Below, piece by piece: positions 58,719 through 64,000 of a stretch of DNA of 64,000 bases; position 1 is the stretch's first letter, and each line of letters begins with the position of its first letter. Position numbers and translations under genes: made by a program. The notes below the pieces were generated by a model. The model was given only the letters and a program-made list of their open reading frames with translations, ran no database searches and was not told the origin of the DNA. This stretch comes from Rachycentron canadum (Eukaryota > Chordata > Actinopteri > Carangiformes > Rachycentridae): the NCBI GenBank assembly GCA_038496675.1, contig CM076658.1, forward strand, positions 13,624,523-13,688,522. Reading direction: 5' to 3'.

Positions 58719-59420
58719 GTTTCTTTGACCAACAAGTACAACTTTTTACCCCCTTCCACCTTCCACCACCACCACCTCCACCTCCACCGCGTCCACTCGA
58801 GAAAATCTCCGCACGGCGAAAAAAAAAATGTAAAAAGAGAGAGGGGGGGAGAAATATCCACACGCCCTTTAGTTTTGCTCAGTCGACCTCAGGCAAGTTG
58901 CTCGCAGGTTTGATCCCCCCTGGACGCTTCTTCAACATAAAGCACATGTGAGGGAGGCAGCGTAACGCGACGGGTCCGAGCAGCAGCGGCGGCGGCAGCG
59001 GCGGCGGCAACAGCAGGAGCAGCGGCGACGGCAGCGGAGCCCCCGGTGAGGCATCTCCACGGCGGGAGGAGGAGACCCTGGAAACTTGACTGGATCCAAC
59101 GCGGACCTCTCTTCGCTGTTATCCGTATCTTGCACAACCTCGGCTCCACTCCCAGTCGGTAGTAATGACGACGAGCATGATTCACGCTTATGGCAATCGC
59201 CCCCCCCCCCCTCACCGCCGCCGCCTGTTCGCAGTGAGTGAGCGGAGCTTGCTTTCCTAATCCCTCCGCTGCTGACCAGCTAGTTAAGGAGGAGGGGGGT
59301 CCTCTCTCCCTCTCTCTCTCTCTTCCACACACACACACACACATACGCCGACACCACACACACCGCGGCTGCACACACTCTCATCCCTCCCTACAATGAG
59401 TTCTTTCAGGGGAAAGCCTC
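58719..59420 (-). promoter_or_regulatory. FMNL2: FMNL2 5' UTR / CpG-rich promoter region
   Basis: Sequence upstream of the FMNL2 start codon is clearly GC- and CpG-richer than the rest, with CGG/CAG-type repeats at 58978-59042 (GCC repeats in the transcript), a C-run at 59199-59212 and a (CT)n/(CA)n patch at 59300-59345. No obvious TATA box was found, consistent with a CpG-island promoter. Two short ATG-initiated uORFs on the minus strand are visible, one at 58879-58947 and one starting near 59179. The transcription start and any 5' UTR intron cannot be placed. Confidence 0.6.
58978..59042. repeat. CGG/CAG trinucleotide-rich tract
   Basis: Interrupted cggcggcagcggcgg pattern on the + strand, GCC/GCT-rich in the FMNL2 sense, in the presumed 5' UTR or promoter. 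It encodes no recognised peptide. It could form structured RNA or DNA. Confidence 0.8.
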
Positions 59421-61098
59421 CCACTTCTTCTTGGGGCGTATCTCCCAAAGCCGTAACTAGGGAGATGATATTTTTCTGTGTTGCATTGTGGTACTTTGAG
59501 TCCATTGTGACACAACTAACTTGGGTCCCCCCACTCCCTCCCTCACCTCCATACCCTCCCTAGGGGCCCCTGAGCGGGAGACCCCTTAGACGACCAGGGG
59601 TTTTTTTCCTGTTTATGCAGCTGCATGTGGTGATTAAAATGTTTGATCAAGGGGTTAATTTGTTGCATTTAATGAATTTTATTGACTATGGGATCACCAC
59701 ATGTCAAGATATTAAACAGTATGTTCCTGAACAGACTGATAAAGTGCAAAACAGCAACTCACAAATAGGTTTAGTCATGATAAGATATGATTGTTAGGAG
59801 TTACACCTGTTTGACTGTTTCAATTTCGTCAACACATTTGTAACTGAACTGTAAGGTTAGGGTGACCACACATGAACATTTATCACGTTTGAGGTCAGCC
59901 AGGCATCATCGCATTAAACACTAGTTTCCCCAAACAGCTTGTGAACATGCAAACCAGCAGCTCCTGTCAAAGCATAACAACCGGCTTTATAGTCACGATT
60001 CAATAACCTTGCTGTTTAATTGTTAAATTGACTCTCCTCCCAGTTCTGTCTTACATTTCCGTCACACATTTCCACTTGCTGTCTGCAGAAGAAGCACATG
60101 TGTAAATGATAACATTACTTCCCTCTCCACAGAAGTGCCCTGTGGGCCATGACAGTGAGATGGCACACACAATACCAAGAGCCTGGACTGGCACAGATGA
60201 GTGTAATGGAGCCATATAAAAGTTATTGGTAACACTTGTCACTTGTGTCTGTGGACTGAAAATGTTCAGTGAAGTGCACTCTCTGAATGTGTGGTTTCAA
60301 ACAGCACAATTTCAACATATGTAGTAGTATGCTGGGATGAAGCATGAAAACTAAATGGTAGAGCCTTTAGACACCAATTTGGGCACAATACAAAAGTACA
60401 GATATGGTGGTATCTGTTAATCTGGGTGACAATTTGCTGCACGCATGGGCCCTTACAGGAATAAATTACTATTTCAATTAGCATTGGGATTAGTTGCGTT
60501 TGATTGAAATCTTGGTTTATGTGCTTTTCCACTGAAAACGTGAGCAGTAGAGCTTTGATTTAATCCAGTCTATACTTGGAAGGAAGATGTTTTTATTTTC
60601 ACTCTTTCTGCCTCCAACTCTAGGCTCTAACATTTCTCCACAGACAAATATCCTTGGGCCAAGACTTTTAGTAAGTACAGATTTGTTGCTCCAGGCTGTT
60701 TCTGGAGGTGTTTGATTTAAAGAGTATTCAATCCCTCAAAGTGATCCAAGCTCCCTGAACACTCAACAGTGAAATTACAATTTTATGATTCAAAAAGTCA
60801 CAGTCAGACAATGTTTATTCCCCCTCAAGATCACCATCATGCATAAGTATGAAATCTGATCTGCTGGCAGGGTGGAGACCACATTACGCACAAGAGGGTG
60901 ATGTCAGCCTGCAGGGCTCTGGAGACGATCCAGAGGTTCTCCAGATGCACAGTGGTTTCATTCATGATGTTCATGATGCTGGACTGATTAAGTAGGGGAT
61001 GGTGTCACATATGAGCTGACTGACCTCATACAATCACTACATGTCCCAAGATAAGTTTATTTGCTCTGTCCCTGTTTATTTGACCCCCCGTGTTGGAG
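59421..61098. other. Intergenic, nothing recognised
   Basis: Sequence upstream of FMNL2. In mammals STAM2 lies on this side, but I find no STAM2 VHS/UIM/SH3 exon. Only short chance frames are present. Confidence 0.55.
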
Positions 61099-61196
61099 NN
61101 NNNNNNNNNNNNNNNNNNNNNNNNNNNNNNNNNNNNNNNNNNNNNNNNNNNNNNNNNNNNNNNNNNNNNNNNNNNNNNNNNNNNNNNNNNNNNNNN
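61099..61196. other. Assembly gap (98 N)
   Basis: Run of N flanked on the right by G-runs (61197-61235, including a run of ten G) and on the left by a C-run (gaccccccg). Length may be arbitrary. Confidence 0.99.
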
Positions 61197-64000
61197 GGCG
61201 GGGGGGAGATGTGTCTAAGAGGCGGGGGGGGGGTTGGAGTTTTGAGAAAGTGTATAAAGATCAAATAAATGGACAACATGAACTTGATCTGTGATGTTTA
61301 TCTCTAGTTTGTGCCAAGCTTATGTTGAGCAGAGGGCAGGTAGGTTACCATCATGGGCCATATATTACAGTTTACAGCCTAAAATCTGTGTTATTCTCTT
61401 TACAGCAGAAGTTAAATCAGAAATACATACCATTTAAGACCAGTATCAGTGTCTCCCTGAATAAATTTAAACAAAGGGGCCATTTTCAAGACAGGGTCTT
61501 AACCTGGTAATAAAGCAGAGTCTACCAAAAGGCCCTTATCTTATCAGTTTAAATTGTGTTGACTTTGGGCCCCTGGGAGTCTGGGGGCTGTTGATAATCT
61601 AACCTTGTAAAGGAGGGCCAGGTTTCAGTCAGCAAGAGAATTTAATGATGATGCAGTGATGTCTTTTGTTTACTGTACAAATGCCTGTGGTAGTTACAAA
61701 AAACACATGCACGTGACTGTAGTTGGGTTCAATCCATCGATTATCTTGTCACAATAATAAACAAATTGTAGCTACTTTCCACAGACAGCAGAGCAGCACG
61801 TGACATGAGCTTGACAATGAATGAGCTTTTGAACAACAGTAACACCAAGTGTCTATTAACTACAAGGAAAAAAGGGGATATTTGCTGCATCACACTGACA
61901 CAGTAACAATAAACATGGGAATGAGTTCATTGCAATCTTGCCTGTTAATGTATCTACTATCTGCTTTACTGCTCAGCTGAATTTGTTTAGTATAGTTTAT
62001 ATAGAAAGAATTTCTTTGGTTTCATTGAATATATTTTCAAGTAGACTTCATATTCAGCCAATCTTCAAATAGATTCAAGAAAAACTCTCAGCAATATGAA
62101 TTACGGAAAAAAATCCTTAAAATATGTATTTTGTCGGCTCCTTTTCCCCAAACACATATGTTTTTCCACGAGGCTGTGCAATAGAAACCAGAACGTATGG
62201 GTGGAGACAGCACCTTGCAGCTGCATCTCCGAGAGGTCTGGGGAGGCACAAGTGTCTTCAGAGATCTCCATAGGGAAATACAAAATGCGAAGGAGATGCC
62301 AAAAATAAAAGCAGCACAATGAACCCACTGTGTAAGGAACCTCACAGGAAGTTCATTTGGCCACTCAGATTGGTAACATCTGTAAGTGAAGTTATTTTAA
62401 ATGAGATGAGGCTTGAAGTTATGGCCTTCACAGGGCTGGAGAGGGGCAACAAATGTGGCTTTGTATTGAGCTCTCCGGGGTGTTCAAACAGAACAACACT
62501 GCCCTCTAAAGCAGGCAAAGCGTATTGCCCACTGTAATGAGAATGCTTTGGATTTAACTCCTTCATAGTTAATTGCCACCAACTTTTTTTAAGCAAGACT
62601 TAAAAATAAATAAATGAATAAATAATTTAATTAAAGGCTTTAACAAATTCACTTCTGTTTCAGGGCTTCACATCTGGAAACAATGACTCTTAGTTTCCAC
62701 AATAATATAAACTTTTAGCCAGAATATCTATTTAGACTTCTGGTTAGAAAAATTAGTTGCAACAAATCAAACCACAGCTCAGGAAAAACACATCCCCCAT
62801 CCTGCAGTGCTCCATCTAACTGAAGCTTTTTTGTTTTGTTGTATTGTGTAGTGTGGTGCAGCTAAAATATTCATTTTACAGCAGGTCCATGCAAATGGAA
62901 GCCAATATATACTTCAAGAGGCTGAGTATCAAACTATATTTATTGTATACAGTATAGGGACAACAAATAATGTACAAATAAAAAAGTGAAATACCTGCCA
63001 ATGTCACCCTGCAAATATGGCAAATGTTAACCTTTAAAATTATGGTGGACATTCAACACTTCTACCAACACACAAGTCCAATAAACTAATCTGTTGACAA
63101 GATGGGTAGATTTTAGACAAATGCATTCAAATTGGCAACACAACATTGACTCAGTATTTATAGTGAAATATATAACTTAAAATGAAACATTTCTGAACTA
63201 CTAAAGGTCCAGAAAAAGTGGGATAACTCCAGTTAGAGTCATCATAAACTTTTATGTCTACATTTTCAGTTAACCAAACTCCTTTATAAAAAGAACACTA
63301 TTCATTTAGATTTTTTGGTCCAGAAACATTACTGTACTTTATTTACCATTCAGTTAAATCTGTGTTGAGTGTGACAGTATTGAGGTAAACCATCCATACG
63401 GATCTTTCTCCAAATAAGCAGTTTTTCTTAGCCACTGTAGAGGATAAAATGGATATGGATACATGAAATTATCCTAAATGTCTCTTTAAAAAAAAAACTG
63501 ACAGCTAAAAGTTTCTTACAGCGCCTTTCTGATCTACGGAGCAATTAACCAATGGCTCCCATGCAGCAGTTCTCATCAAGTATATGAATTAAAATTGGCT
63601 CCCATCCTTAATTTGAATGCTTACAACAATCTGGAAAACTTAAACAAAAAAAAAAAAAAAAACAAAAAAAAAAAAAAAAGCTTTTGGCGTGTACTTAAGC
63701 TTACAATTCATGAGATATGCTGGATGTCACCTCAACAACAACAAAGAACAGTTTTTTTTTTTGTTTGTTTTTTAAATTAAGAGCCATATCTGACTTAAGA
63801 TGTGCCTCTTTCTTGGACAATTTCTAATCATCCATGAATGTGAACATGTGTAAAAAAAAAACAAACAAACAAACAAACAAACAAACAAAAAACATTATCC
63901 TACATCTCAAAGTCATGATTTGACTTCTAATTTATAAAAAAAAAACAAAAAAAAACCAAAACACATTCTTTTATGTTGTGACCAGCCTGGCATTTAGCAA
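61197..64000. other. Intergenic right flank, possible 3' end of a minus-strand gene
   Basis: No coding exon is recognised. A minus-strand AATAAA at 62939-62944 is followed to the right by AT-rich sequence with long A-runs (63643-63680), an (AAAC)n run (63860-63890) and T-runs. This could be the 3' UTR of a gene whose coding part lies beyond 64000, but simple AT-rich intergenic DNA explains it as well. Confidence 0.35.
63858..63892. repeat. (CAAA)n simple repeat
   Basis: About eight units of caaa following an A-run, near further A-rich stretches at 63643-63680 and 63935-63960. Confidence 0.85.

Noticed and set aside
58658..59374. Long minus-strand frames upstream of the FMNL2 start, apparently overlapping uORFs
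   Set aside because: They begin with GTG rather than ATG and contain no internal Met, so they are not credible eukaryotic uORFs; only the short ATG frames were kept.
1..64000. tRNA, rRNA, snoRNA, CRISPR or integrase/transposase genes
   Set aside because: I scanned by eye for tRNA B-box words, box C/D pairs in PRPF40A introns, spaced repeats and transposase motifs and found none convincing; covariance-model searches were not possible here.
59421..64000. STAM2, expected from mammalian gene order
   Set aside because: No VHS, UIM or SH3 exon is readable on either strand.

Overview
The window looks like teleost fish nuclear DNA, probably from a percomorph. It is AT-rich and intron-rich, uses GT-AG introns (many only 80-300 bp), and carries (CA)n/(TG)n microsatellites, TA-rich stretches and a fish-type dispersed repeat. 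There is no bacterial, viral or plasmid gene content. Two protein-coding genes account for all convincing coding sequence, and both can be read exon by exon with splice phases that close exactly.

Left part (1-11.1 kb): PRPF40A on the + strand, the U1-associated splicing factor with two WW domains and several FF domains. Twenty-four coding exons (1860-10580) give the C-terminal 803 residues. The first exon(s) lie left of the window. The region 1-1859 has no recognisable exon.

Middle and right (11.3-59.3 kb): FMNL2 (formin-like 2) on the - strand, tail to tail with PRPF40A. Candidate poly(A) signals of the two genes are only about 260-430 bp apart. PRPF40A and FMNL2 are also convergent neighbours in mammals, which supports both names. 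Twenty-five common exons run from the start codon at 58718 (N-myristoylation-type MGNAGS) through the GBD/FH3 region, the polyproline FH1, the FH2 actin-assembly domain and the beginning of the DAD at 16562. Intron 1 is about 15 kb. The gene then offers three alternative last exons (15188-15279, 13528-13736, 13085-13194). All join in the same phase inside the DAD motif, giving predicted proteins of 1083, 1122 and 1089 residues. A possible 10-residue cassette microexon lies at 17041-17070. A GC/CpG-rich 5' region with CGG repeats lies at about 58770-59300.

Far right (59.4-64 kb): no recognisable gene, an assembly gap (N run 61099-61196) beside G-runs, and A-rich simple sequence. A possible 3' end of another minus-strand gene starts near 62939.

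The two genes work independently: one in pre-mRNA splicing, the other in actin filament assembly. I found no undescribed multi-gene system. The most interesting material is regulatory: the C-terminal exon choice of FMNL2 with its flanking signals (complementary UG/CA repeats around exon 25, CTCF-like sites between the alternative last exons, a lost stop in one of them), the 10-residue cassette, and several near-perfect intronic hairpins and enhancer-like blocks.
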